From: Candidatus Sulfopaludibacter sp. SbA3
GTDB taxonomy: Bacteria; Acidobacteriota; Terriglobia; Bryobacterales; Bryobacteraceae
Length of the DNA: 57,557 nucleotides
Reading direction: 5' to 3'
Assembly: GCA_945890485.1 (NCBI GenBank)
Contig: CAMDCN010000004.1
Location: forward strand, 417,813 to 475,369
Made by a program: the position numbers and the translations under genes. Shown piece by piece: positions 1-8,466 of this stretch. The notes under the pieces are model-generated. The model did no database searches. It was given only the letters and a program-made list of their open reading frames with translations, and was not told the DNA's origin. Each line of letters starts with the position of its first letter. Within the stretch, counting starts at the first letter, position 1.

Positions 1-1482
1 GACGACACGCCGGTTTTCCGGAGTGATGTCTCGCTCGTCCGTGTCGACGTGCAGGTGCTCGACCGGACCTCCCGGCCGGTGACCCATCTGCAGAAGGAAG
101 ATTTCGTGCTGCGGGAGAACGGTAAGGAGCTGCCGATTCTCAATTTCGCCAGCGAGAAGATGCCGATCGACATCTTGTTTCTGCTGGATGTAAGCGGCAG
201 TATGCGGCCGCACGTCGAACGGATCGCCCGGGCGGCGCAATCCGCGCTCGACGTGCTGGGGCAGGACGACCGCATCAGTATCATGGTGTTCGATCGGCAG
301 ACGCGCACCCGGCTGCCGTTTACGATCGTCGGCGACCAGGTCTATCGCGAGTTCGACAACGTACTGGACCGCGAACGGTTCAACGGCGGGACGGACATTA
401 CGCGGGGGATGCTGGACGCGGCCGAGTATATGAAGCGGAACGCGCGGAAAGACGCGCGGCGCGGCATCATCATTCTGACGGACGACCAGACCGAGTTCGA
501 CAGAGACGACGAGCGCGTGGGGCAGGCATTGATTGACGCCGACTCCGTGATGAGTGCGCTATTGGCGCCGGACGCGTTGGGAAACCGGCGCGGGATACCA
601 AGAGGCGGTGGCGGCGGTGGCTATCCGCCGAACGGGCGCGGGAGAAGTGGCGGTGGCTGGGGAACGCTGGGCACCATCATTCTTGGCGGCGGCGGATACC
701 CGGGTGGCGGCTATCCCGGCGGAGGCCGGGGCGGCGGCGGGGGCGGCGTCAGCATGGGTCGGATGAACTCCGCCGGAACCGCGGAGATCGCGCAAGCCTC
801 CGGCGGGGAGAGCATGCCGGTGGATAGCTCCGCAGCGCTGGAAACGACCGTGGCACGGCTGCGGCAGCGCTATGCCCTCTACTTCAACCTACCCGCGGGA
901 GCCCGCCAAGGCCAGCAGCGCCGGATCAACATAGAGTTGGCAGGCACAGGGGCCACTCGCTATCCCAACGCGGAGCTGCGCTACCGGCCCACCTATCTGG
1001 CCCCGATGAGCAATGACAGCGACCCGAACATCACCGTGATTTCCGAAACGAAGCCGGAAGCTCCGGGAGCCAACTCCGAGGACCGGCCCGTATTCCGCCG
1101 CCGCCCTGTCGGGGATGGCACGGGCGGCGGCCGGGGGCCGAATCCGCAGGTAGGCGCAACGGAGCCGTCGGCTCCCACGCCACCTGCGACTGCTTCGTCG
1201 ACGGGCGGATGGCGAAAAGCCGAACCGAAAGACGCCCCGGCTCCGGTTCGAGTGGAAGCGACTCCCGGGGAAACGCCCTCTGCCGCTCCAGCGGCGACAA
1301 CGCCGACGCCGGGAGTGTGGCGCAGGACCGAGAGCAAAGACGCGCCCGCCTCAGCTCCGGGGGAAACCACTCCAGCGGCCTCCCCTGCTCCGGCCCCGGC
1401 GGCGGAGCCGAAGAAGGGCGGTTGGCGGAAAGTGACGGATCCGGAGCCGGCTCCTGCGCCGGCCCCTCCAAAACAGCCCTAG
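1..1482 (+). CDS. VWFA-related secreted protein, 5' end outside window
   Basis: The reading frame is open from base 1, so the true start and any signal peptide lie upstream; the GTG at 49 is internal. The visible part has a short lead-in strand region, then a von Willebrand A domain with an intact MIDAS start (ILFLLDVSGSM), matching the acidobacterial VWFA-related family (TIGR03436). A glycine-rich stretch encoded at about 598-750 interrupts the domain. The last ~110 residues are Pro/Ala-rich with three copies of a G-x-W-R-K/R motif followed by acidic/Pro residues. Probably exported; ligand unknown. It converges on the cyclophilin gene with one base between stops. Confidence 0.85.
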   Translation, partial: DDTPVFRSDVSLVRVDVQVLDRTSRPVTHLQKEDFVLRENGKELPILNFASEKMPIDILFLLDVSGSMRPHVERIARAAQSALDVLGQDDRISIMVFDRQTRTRLPFTIVGDQVYREFDNVLDRERFNGGTDITRGMLDAAEYMKRNARKDARRGIIILTDDQTEFDRDDERVGQALIDADSVMSALLAPDALGNRRGIPRGGGGGGYPPNGRGRSGGGWGTLGTIILGGGGYPGGGYPGGGRGGGGGGVSMGRMNSAGTAEIAQASGGESMPVDSSAALETTVARLRQRYALYFNLPAGARQGQQRRINIELAGTGATRYPNAELRYRPTYLAPMSNDSDPNITVISETKPEAPGANSEDRPVFRRRPVGDGTGGGRGPNPQVGATEPSAPTPPATASSTGGWRKAEPKDAPAPVRVEATPGETPSAAPAATTPTPGVWRRTESKDAPASAPGETTPAASPAPAPAAEPKKGGWRKVTDPEPAPAPAPPKQP

Positions 1483-1483
1483 A

Positions 1484-2848
1484 CTAGTTGCCCGCGCGGA
1501 CAGGAACGAACAGTTGCTGGCCGATCGCTTCGCCGTTGACGTTCACCTTGAGAGCGACGTCCCCGTCAGGAGTACCAGCCGGAACGCGAACGTTGAACTG
1601 ATAAACCCCCACCAAGCCGGATGCGAGACCGGCGTAGAGGACTTCGGCCTTCTCCGCGCCGAACTCAAACTCGACGGGAGAGGTGATGCTGGCGATTGAC
1701 TCGACGATGCGGCCGACGTACGGAACGGTGGCAGGGCTTACGGGGCCAAAGCCAACGCCGTAGAAAACCAGAAGGTCGTTCGGCTTGGCGGGCGCATCGG
1801 CCGTCACGAAGGTGCCATCGGTGGAGCGAACCGTGGCGACGAACTGCTTATCGCCGACCTTGAAGCTGGCGGGCGCCAGCAGGCCCGGCGCGAGCGCCCG
1901 AATCTGTAACGGGAATGCCGCACTCTGCTCGTTTCGATTGGTGACGACGATGCCAACGGTCCCACCGGTCGGCAAACCAACAGGGAGTTGCACGTTGATC
2001 TGGTTCTTGCTGACGTAGTTCACGTAGGCCAACAATCCGTTGGCTGTCACGCGGACGCTCTCCAAAGTAGTGGGAGCGTTGCCCGCGACGAAGTCTGAAG
2101 TGTTCCAGCCGCGGCTAACTTCACCTGCCAGGTTGTTCCCATAGATCTCGATATAAGAGCCGGGGGCGGCGTAGGGCATGCCGCCGAAGTTGCCGGCCGA
2201 GATAATCCCGCCTTCGGAAATCTCGGGGACAGGCGTCTCGTCGAGAATGGTGATGGAGCGGACGAAGACGATGTTGGCCTCGCCGACAGTCTGGCCCGAA
2301 CGGTAGTTCAGCAGCGGAATATCTGTAAGTTCGTTTGAGTTCAGAGCGAAGACCGGGGTAGCCGCAATGCGGTCCATATTGGCTAGCCCATTTGAGACCC
2401 GGCCGAAGACGGTGAATCCTTGATTTTGGTTGTCTAAGTTCGCAGCGTTGTTAGCGAGATTGAAGAACCATTGGTTCGTCGCGCTGTTCGGGTTGTTTCC
2501 AAGTTTCGCCATCGCGATTGTTCCGCGCGAATTCGATGTTCGGAATTCATTCTGTACCGGAGGATCTGCTGCCAAGGCACGAAATGTAGTGCCCGAATAG
2601 GTGAAGCCGCCACCCTGAATGATGAACCCAGGAATCGACCGGTGAATAATCGAGTTGTTATACGTCCCTTTGCGAACGTAGTTCAAAAAGTTCTGCACGG
2701 TGGCCGGAGCGGAGCCCGGCAACAGGAGGACATCAATATCACCAAGTGACGTGTTGAAACGAACCGTCGGACCTGTCGCCAACTGCGCCCAAAGGCCGGA
2801 AGTGGCCAACAGGCCTCCGGCGAGAGCTAAACCCATGCGCTGCATCAT
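1484..2848 (-). CDS. Secreted cyclophilin-type peptidyl-prolyl isomerase with Solibacter C-terminal domain
   Basis: 454 aa. A signal peptide (residues 1-22, ending LWAQ) is followed by a cyclophilin domain at about 28-200; the motif HRSIPGFIIQGGG carries the catalytic arginine region and IAMAKLGNNPNSATNQWFFN is the usual core. Residues ~215-454 match the Solibacter-type C-terminal domain (TIGR03437) seen in many secreted proteins of that lineage: APGSYIEIYGNNLA start, then beta-rich repeats. Expected role is proline isomerization or chaperoning outside the inner membrane; the role of the C-terminal domain is unknown. Stands alone, transcribed leftward. Confidence 0.9.
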   Translation of the reverse strand: MMQRMGLALAGGLLATSGLWAQLATGPTVRFNTSLGDIDVLLLPGSAPATVQNFLNYVRKGTYNNSIIHRSIPGFIIQGGGFTYSGTTFRALAADPPVQNEFRTSNSRGTIAMAKLGNNPNSATNQWFFNLANNAANLDNQNQGFTVFGRVSNGLANMDRIAATPVFALNSNELTDIPLLNYRSGQTVGEANIVFVRSITILDETPVPEISEGGIISAGNFGGMPYAAPGSYIEIYGNNLAGEVSRGWNTSDFVAGNAPTTLESVRVTANGLLAYVNYVSKNQINVQLPVGLPTGGTVGIVVTNRNEQSAAFPLQIRALAPGLLAPASFKVGDKQFVATVRSTDGTFVTADAPAKPNDLLVFYGVGFGPVSPATVPYVGRIVESIASITSPVEFEFGAEKAEVLYAGLASGLVGVYQFNVRVPAGTPDGDVALKVNVNGEAIGQQLFVPVRAGN

Positions 2849-2884
2849 GGAGAATATTCTATCGTCTTACCGAGGAGAGGTACG

Positions 2885-3226
2885 TTAAACCTTGCCACAC
2901 AGAAGAAAACGCGCCACTTGCGCCGGCGGCGTTGCCCGCACGGCCAACGACTGGTGCGCCGAACGGCCCTCCACGACTACTTCCCCGCCCCGCCGATGAA
3001 CCCGATAGGCGGCAGCGGCGCCGGTGTGCGCCTGCAGCGAATCGAGCGGCCAGTCCGAGTCGGCAATCATCCGGATTCCACCAGGGCCACCCGTCAGAAT
3101 CGTCCAATTCGTTCCCTCAACGCTACTCTGAGCGGTCTGCAGGATCGACTCGGCGTTCTGTAAAAAGGCGTTCACACTGAGCTTCTCGACGGTTTCAGCC
3201 GGGGTTTGAGCGTATAATTGCGGCAT
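2885..3226 (-). CDS. Hypothetical protein, 113 aa
   Basis: I do not recognise this protein. The chosen ATG at 3226 gives MPQLYAQTPAETVEKLS, a soluble-looking protein with a helical N-terminal part and a beta-rich C-terminal half (NWTILTGGPGGIRMIADSDW). An upstream in-frame start (3331) would run inside the divergent gene and gives an unlikely N-terminus. Its start codon shares the CATG palindrome with the ATG of the divergent gene at 3225, so the two coding regions begin on top of each other. No signal peptide, membrane segment or cofactor motif is visible. Confidence 0.5.
   Translation of the reverse strand: MPQLYAQTPAETVEKLSVNAFLQNAESILQTAQSSVEGTNWTILTGGPGGIRMIADSDWPLDSLQAHTGAAAAYRVHRRGGEVVVEGRSAHQSLAVRATPPAQVARFLLCGKV
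3213..3218 (+). promoter_or_regulatory. Candidate -10 element (TATAAT), leaderless start
   Basis: A perfect TATAAT lies 6 bases before the ATG at 3225, which would put the transcription start at or next to the start codon. No Shine-Dalgarno is seen before this ATG, in keeping with a leaderless mRNA. No clear -35 box is visible. Inference from spacing only. Confidence 0.4.
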
Positions 3227-3884
3227 GCGGCTGAGCATTCTGGCATTGGCGCTGAGCTTTGGTTTATGTGCGGCGGAACGGAAGTTCCCCGCCGGCGTAT
3301 ACGAGGATGACCGGATCCAAATCAAGGCCACGGTCTACCCCGACCGGGCCGACATCAAACGGCTGCTCGGCAGCGACTTCGACGGGGCGATCATCGTGGT
3401 CGAGCTCACGGTCACCCCGCTTGGCGAAGAGCCCCTCGATATTCAACGCGAACAGTTTCAACTGTTTTCGACCCGCGACGCCCAACGGTCGCCGCCCTTC
3501 CACCCATCGCAATTGGCCGGCCGCGGCGCCCTCGTGCTGGGCCAAGGCCCACGGGGCGGCGGCACTTATGTGGGTAACAACCCGACGGGACCGCGCATCG
3601 GTGGCATCCCCGGCATGGGCGGCGGCGTACCCATGGGCAACGGCGGCGCGATTGGCGGTGGCGGCTCCAACACAGGCAGCTCTGTAGAAAGCAAAGGCAT
3701 GACGGATACGAAAGAGGACCCGACGCTTCAGGTATTGAAAGAAAAGGTACTCCCGGAAGGTAAAAGCCTAAAACCGGTTAGCGGTCTGCTTTACTTTGGC
3801 TTCGACGGAAAACAAAAAGCAAAGGACTTGGAACTCTTCTACCGTGGGCCGGCAGGAAAGTTCGCGGTACGATTTAAGAACTAA
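3225..3884 (+). CDS. Secreted hypothetical protein with glycine-rich segment
   Basis: 219 aa with a signal peptide at about 1-17 (MRLSILALALSFGLCAAE). Residues 20-100 look like a beta-sandwich (IVVELTVTPLGEEPLDIQRE), followed by a Gly/Pro/Met/Asn-rich linker at about 115-160 and a short C-terminal beta region (GLLYFGFDGKQKAKDLELFY). The pattern resembles small secreted acidobacterial proteins but I cannot name a family. The stop TAA overlaps the ATG of the next gene by one base (TAATG), so the two are probably translationally coupled although their functions look unrelated. Confidence 0.7.
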   Translation: MRLSILALALSFGLCAAERKFPAGVYEDDRIQIKATVYPDRADIKRLLGSDFDGAIIVVELTVTPLGEEPLDIQREQFQLFSTRDAQRSPPFHPSQLAGRGALVLGQGPRGGGTYVGNNPTGPRIGGIPGMGGGVPMGNGGAIGGGGSNTGSSVESKGMTDTKEDPTLQVLKEKVLPEGKSLKPVSGLLYFGFDGKQKAKDLELFYRGPAGKFAVRFKN

Positions 3885-4921
3885 TGCACATCTCGGAACT
3901 CGATACCCCCGCTCTCGTGATCGATCTGGACATCATGGAGCGCAATCTCCGACGAATGTCGGAGTACGCGGCGTCGCATGGGATTCGCCTGCGCCCGCAC
4001 ACGAAGACTCACAAGATTCCTGCCCTGGGGCGCCGGCAACTGGAACTGGGCGCGTCCGGATTGACCGTCGCCAAGGTCAGCGAAGCCGAGGTCATGCTCG
4101 CCTCTGGCGTGGAGGATCTGCTGATTGCCTACCCACTCTACGGCCCCAAAAAGTGGCCACGTGTGGCAGAAGTAGCCAAAAAGACCCGGCTCACCGTCTC
4201 GGTCGATAGCTACGAAGTGGCTGAGCCGCTTTTTTCTACCGGAGTAGAATTTCTTATTGAGATGGATGCCGGTCTGGGCCGGGTGGGCGTTCGCCCGGAA
4301 GAAGTGGTCCCGCTGGCGAAACGGATTGGGAAAAATGCTCGCGGTCTAGCCTTCTATCCAGGGCATCTTAAGTCAGCAGATATCACCGGACTCCTACAGG
4401 TGTCAGACTTGGTTCAGGAAGTGCTACGGGAAGCAGCGACGGCGGGAATCGAATTCGAACTCGTCAGCGGCGGCTCAACTCCGACCATGTGGAACTCCCA
4501 CTTGGTGAAGGGAATGAATGAGATGCGGCCGGGAACATACATCTTCAATGACCGCAACACGATCGCCAGCGGCGCGTGCGGATACGAGGATTGCGCTGCG
4601 TCGATTCTTTGCACTGTTGTTTCTACAAGTGTAGACGGCCAGATGATTATTGACGGCGGATCGAAGACCTTTACGAGCGACCAGACCTCAGCCGGCGGCT
4701 TCGGCGAGATCCTGGGCAGTCCAGAAGCCTCTTTCATCAAGATGAATGAGGAGCATGGCTACGTGAAATTGAACGGGGCGAAGTTTAAGGTGGGGGACCG
4801 GGCTCGGGTGCTGATGAATCACGTTTGCGTGACCATCAATATGGAAGAGAGAATCTACGGGGTTCGAGGCGAGGAAGTGGTGGAAACGTGGGAGGTTGCG
4901 GGGCGCGGCAAGCTGCGATAG
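3884..4921 (+). CDS. PLP-dependent D-threonine aldolase / D-serine dehydratase family enzyme
   Basis: 345 aa, the usual length for this fold-type III PLP family (alanine racemase-like N-domain). The N-terminus DTPALVIDLDIMERNL and RPHTKTHK are hallmarks, with Lys41 the expected Schiff-base lysine. The C-terminal metal site reads NHVCVTIN with His313 and Cys315; a His-x-Cys pair is known for Zn-dependent D-serine dehydratase (DSD1 type), while Mn-dependent D-threonine aldolase uses His-x-Asp. I therefore lean toward D-serine/beta-hydroxy-D-amino-acid dehydratase, without certainty. Cytoplasmic; coupled to the preceding gene. Confidence 0.85.
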   Translation: MHISELDTPALVIDLDIMERNLRRMSEYAASHGIRLRPHTKTHKIPALGRRQLELGASGLTVAKVSEAEVMLASGVEDLLIAYPLYGPKKWPRVAEVAKKTRLTVSVDSYEVAEPLFSTGVEFLIEMDAGLGRVGVRPEEVVPLAKRIGKNARGLAFYPGHLKSADITGLLQVSDLVQEVLREAATAGIEFELVSGGSTPTMWNSHLVKGMNEMRPGTYIFNDRNTIASGACGYEDCAASILCTVVSTSVDGQMIIDGGSKTFTSDQTSAGGFGEILGSPEASFIKMNEEHGYVKLNGAKFKVGDRARVLMNHVCVTINMEERIYGVRGEEVVETWEVAGRGKLR

Positions 4922-4941
4922 CAGCCGCGCCCCTAGGAGGA

Positions 4942-5238
4942 TTACATCTTCACGGAGTCGATGTGGACGGAACCGTCCATCAGCTTACCGGTGATGGTGA
5001 CCTTGTGGCCGAGGTGATCTTTCACGGAGTCGGCGTTGTGAATCGGAACGACTTTCCCGTCTTCGGTGACAAACACCGGGGCGGAGCCACCCTTCACGCA
5101 GCCCTTGACACAGGCCATGGACTTCTCGGACGCGTCGGCATGCTTGGCGCCGCATTTGGCGTCGGAAACAGTGCCCTTCCAAGTCTCAGCGAAAGCGGCC
5201 ACCGAGCAAAGAGCCATACACAGAGCAAACTTTTTCAT
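4942..5238 (-). CDS. Small secreted cysteine-containing protein (DUF5818-like)
   Basis: 98 aa with a clear signal peptide (MKKFALCMALCSVAAFAE). The mature part has the pattern TWKGTVSDAKCGAKH, then a second cysteine pair in ACVKGCVKGG, then beta strands (VTITGKLMDGSVHIDSVKM). This matches a common acidobacterial small exported family I associate with DUF5818; function unknown. The conserved Cys and His residues could bind a metal or form disulfides. Upstream (to the right) about 100 bases separate it from the DUF4097 lipoprotein gene transcribed in the same direction. Confidence 0.7.
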   Translation of the reverse strand: MKKFALCMALCSVAAFAETWKGTVSDAKCGAKHADASEKSMACVKGCVKGGSAPVFVTEDGKVVPIHNADSVKDHLGHKVTITGKLMDGSVHIDSVKM

Positions 5239-5335
5239 AACTGGATAATCCTCCCTGGATTGTTGAGCGTTCGGAGTGGTTCGCCGATCTGCCCAAATTG
5301 AGTCTACTGGAAATCAGGATCAGGAGCAACCGCCA

Positions 5336-6268
5336 TTAGACACCGGAGCGCAGCAAGCGGATGGATCCGTTCGAAGTAGAGATGTCGAGGAGTGGTCCCC
5401 CGTTGCCAATTCTTCCTTCGACGCGTCTTTTTGTTACAGAGGCGTCGCTTCCGGTCAGCGGAAACTCATTGGTGATGGAACTATTCGAGGTGCTGGCGGA
5501 GACCCGGGCGTGGGTGTCGGCTGGCAGCCGCAACGTCACCCCGCCATTGGAAGTATGCGCCCGCAGTTCGCTGCGGAGCGCCTGCCGCACAGTGACGTCC
5601 ACACTGCCATTGGTGGTCGAAAAACGCAGCGGCCGGTCCGATGGGCTCTCGAGCAGGGTGGCCGTAATGGAGCCGTTCGAGGTGGAGGCGTCCAGAGCGC
5701 CCTTCATCTCATCCACCGTCACCCGGCCGTTCGAGGTCCTGGCGGTGACCGGGCCGTTCATATTCCGGATCTCAATCGCGCCATTCGAAGTAGCCAGATC
5801 GAGCGTGCCCTGGTGCTGGCCCACGCGGATGGTCCCGTTCGAAGTCTGCACCCGGCCCGAACCTTCGAGTCCGTCCAGGCGCACCCCGCCATTGGACGAT
5901 GCGATGCGTTCAAGCGTTGCCCGGCGCGGCAGGCGGATGGTGTAGCGGGCGCCCGTGTTGCCCCGCCGCTCACCCGGCGGAACCGTCCGGATCGTCACCT
6001 GGTCGGGCGCCACGGCGCGCGCTTCCACACGAATATCCGCGAGTTGTTCTTTCGTGTTGGCGTACTTGCTGCCGCGGATTTCGATCTTGTCCTGATCCCA
6101 GGCAGTGATTTCCACGGAACCGTTATAGTTGTCGAGCGTCAACCGGCCGGTGGCGCTGAGCGGGAAGTCGAACGAAAAATCCTCGAATTCGCGATTCGCA
6201 TCGGAGAGGTGATCGAGATCGCAACTGGCGAGGAGGAAGGCGAAGGGGGCAAGCAACAACAGGCGCAT
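5336..6268 (-). CDS. DUF4097-type beta-strand repeat lipoprotein
   Basis: 310 aa from the ATG at 6268 (a GTG two codons upstream is possible). A lipoprotein signal peptide ends in a lipobox, LLASC, so the mature protein should be lipid-anchored at the cysteine. The body is a run of about nine short beta-strand units ending in T-S-N-G or T-T-N-G (SNGTIRVG, SNGAIEIR, SNGRVTVDE, SNGSITATL and so on), the DUF4097 adhesin-like beta-helix pattern. Role unknown; such proteins often sit beside sigma/anti-sigma genes, but none is here. The hydrolase gene lies 39 bases upstream, same strand. Confidence 0.85.
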   Translation of the reverse strand: MRLLLLAPFAFLLASCDLDHLSDANREFEDFSFDFPLSATGRLTLDNYNGSVEITAWDQDKIEIRGSKYANTKEQLADIRVEARAVAPDQVTIRTVPPGERRGNTGARYTIRLPRRATLERIASSNGGVRLDGLEGSGRVQTSNGTIRVGQHQGTLDLATSNGAIEIRNMNGPVTARTSNGRVTVDEMKGALDASTSNGSITATLLESPSDRPLRFSTTNGSVDVTVRQALRSELRAHTSNGGVTLRLPADTHARVSASTSNSSITNEFPLTGSDASVTKRRVEGRIGNGGPLLDISTSNGSIRLLRSGV

Positions 6269-6307
6269 GCCCACTCATACGAAGTCCACGAAAAAAAGTT
6301 CCGTGTG

Positions 6308-8416
6308 TTACGAGTTCGCGAACTTGCCAATCGCTTCGGCGGTCCAACCGGTTTGGGGCAGGACCTCCGCATTCGCTACCCGGGCATAAGCGCGCCGGAC
6401 CGCAGCAACATCCATGGGACGAGCGGCGCCATCGAGCATTCCGGCCAGTGCCAGGCGGCGGTCGCCGAGGAAAGCCGTCACCTCCGGCAGGTCAGTCGCA
6501 TTCAGGAAGCCGGGCACGAAGTTGGCGAACGCGTGGTTGTACATCTCTGTCGCCGCGACACTTTCAAAGCTCACCAGACCGCCCGAAAGATACAGGCGGC
6601 TAATCTCCGGGCTGATCGCCGCGGCGCACTGCGCTACCACCGTGAACTGCCCTTGCGCCGCCACGACGATGGGCCGATCCCGGTGGGCGTTGTGCTGCTT
6701 CAAACAACGAACCACCGCCAACAGATCCGAGACGCGTTGACCGAGCAGCGTGCGCCCGAGCATCAAGGAGGCCCAGGCATAGGCCTCCTCTTCGTTGTGC
6801 GAGCGAACGTAGCGCGGGTTGCCGGGGCCGAGCTCCGGCAGCAGATCGCCGACGCCGCGCACATCCGGCACGCAAACAGCGAACCCTTGGCGGCCGAGGG
6901 TCTGATGCAACTCATCCTCATGCCAGCCGACGCGGCGGCCGGCGTGCTGCAGCAGTATGACCATCGGCTGCTTTCCCTTCGCGGGACGCGGCGAATAGAT
7001 CCAGGCCGGCACGAAGACGGCGGGCGCGGAGGCGGCCTCCACCGCTTCGATGGTCAGGCCGCGGCCAGGGAAGGTCTTGAGGATTGCAAACGGCCCAGTG
7101 GCCGGGGCGTCCATCTGCAGCAGCCGGTCCAGCGCTATCGGCTTCCGAGGGGGCCGGTTCTTGCGTTGCAGGGTAAACGGGGTCTCCGATTGGAGGGAAT
7201 GAATGACGCTTGCCCGCTCGGTACACTGCAGCGTCTCCGGGGTTTCGACCCGCGTCGGCGGCTCCTCGGTAATGGGCTGGGAGCCGGGCTTCATCCAGCG
7301 GAGGAACCAGTTGTAGACCTGCAGCCGGGTATCGAATTCCAGCGAATGTGGCAGCGCGGTGCCGCCCCAGGCGAGGTGGTCCGGCTTGCCCAAAGTGCTA
7401 TAGATCTTTTTGAGATTCTGGAACTCTTCCCAACCGCTGGCGATGTACTGTGGGCTATAGGTCCCCAGGAAGTCCTTGTCGCTCACCGTGAGCAGCATGG
7501 GCTTCGGCGCGAAAGGGTAAAGGGTGTCCCACCGGTCGAAGTTGGCCGGCGCGGCGGAGAGAAGATTCTGTTCGGCGTCATCGGTTGAGCCGGGGGCCGA
7601 AAAGTCCTTGCAGGCGAAGTTCTCGGAGTTGGCGCTGGTGAGGACGGCGCAGGTGATCCGGTCGTCAACCGCAAGCAAAAACATGGAGTCGGTCCCGCCG
7701 CCGGACTGGCCGGTGGTGGCGACGTTGCGGCGATCCACGTAGGGCAGCGAAAGGAGATAGTCGAGCGAGCGAACGGCGTCCCAGGTTTGGAAGCGCGTAG
7801 CGGTGTCGCCGGTCAGAAGCATCTGCCAGCCGGCGACCGAGTGCTCGTCGTCAGCGCTCGAAAAGCGGGAGTTCTTGCCTGAGGCGTCGGGATAGTAGAT
7901 GCGTTCGCCCTGGCCCTGCGGATCGAAGCCAAGGACGACGAAGCCGAGTTGCACCAGGCCCTGAGCACAGCGTTGATACGTGGCGTAGGCCTTGCCGAGG
8001 GGGCTATGCCCCATCTGCAGCAGGATGGCGGGGAAGGGTCCCGGGCCGGACTGCGGGATATAGAGATTGGCGGTGACCGGCAGGCCGGGCCGGGAGTCGT
8101 AGATCACCTTTTCGATGCGGTAGCCGTCGCGCTTGACGGTGCCGGTAGTCCGAGGGTTGAGCGGGGTCTTCGGCAGCTCGCCGCCGATCAACTCCCAGAA
8201 CGTCTGCCGGGCCCAGCGTTGGCGCGCGGCGATGGCGACGGGCGTCGTCAGGCTCTTCACGGCGGCAAGGCGGCGTTGATAGGTCGCGGCGGCGATGCTC
8301 TTGAGGTAGTCCGGAAGACAACGGGCGTAGTTGCGATAGGAGACGCCGGGATAGGGAACATCCTGCGCCCGAAGCGAGGCGGCAGCGGAGAGAGCGAGCC
8401 AGGTTCGGCGGGTCAT
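6308..8416 (-). CDS. Secreted alpha/beta hydrolase, acetyl xylan esterase-like
   Basis: 702 aa with a Tat-like or Sec signal (MTRRTWLALSAAASLRAQ). The first half is an alpha/beta hydrolase of the acetyl xylan esterase/Abhydrolase_7 type: VTANLYIPQSGPGPFPAILL leads the domain, GFDPQGQGER sits at the oxyanion region, and GQSGGG holds the nucleophile Ser238. The second half (about 430-690) repeats alpha/beta hydrolase features (PMVILLQHAGRRVGW) but has no obvious nucleophile elbow, suggesting a degenerate second domain. Probably deacetylates plant polysaccharides or cleaves another ester in the periplasm. Likely cotranscribed with the downstream lipoprotein gene. Confidence 0.8.
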   Translation of the reverse strand: MTRRTWLALSAAASLRAQDVPYPGVSYRNYARCLPDYLKSIAAATYQRRLAAVKSLTTPVAIAARQRWARQTFWELIGGELPKTPLNPRTTGTVKRDGYRIEKVIYDSRPGLPVTANLYIPQSGPGPFPAILLQMGHSPLGKAYATYQRCAQGLVQLGFVVLGFDPQGQGERIYYPDASGKNSRFSSADDEHSVAGWQMLLTGDTATRFQTWDAVRSLDYLLSLPYVDRRNVATTGQSGGGTDSMFLLAVDDRITCAVLTSANSENFACKDFSAPGSTDDAEQNLLSAAPANFDRWDTLYPFAPKPMLLTVSDKDFLGTYSPQYIASGWEEFQNLKKIYSTLGKPDHLAWGGTALPHSLEFDTRLQVYNWFLRWMKPGSQPITEEPPTRVETPETLQCTERASVIHSLQSETPFTLQRKNRPPRKPIALDRLLQMDAPATGPFAILKTFPGRGLTIEAVEAASAPAVFVPAWIYSPRPAKGKQPMVILLQHAGRRVGWHEDELHQTLGRQGFAVCVPDVRGVGDLLPELGPGNPRYVRSHNEEEAYAWASLMLGRTLLGQRVSDLLAVVRCLKQHNAHRDRPIVVAAQGQFTVVAQCAAAISPEISRLYLSGGLVSFESVAATEMYNHAFANFVPGFLNATDLPEVTAFLGDRRLALAGMLDGAARPMDVAAVRRAYARVANAEVLPQTGWTAEAIGKFANS

Positions 8417-8466
8417 AGAGCGGGTAAGAAAAACGGTATCACAGCGGGGTACTCTGGAGAGCGATT

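Noticed and set aside
5276-7588. 770-codon open frame on the + strand
   Set aside because: Antisense to the lipoprotein and hydrolase genes, Arg/Gly/His-rich composition, no domain.
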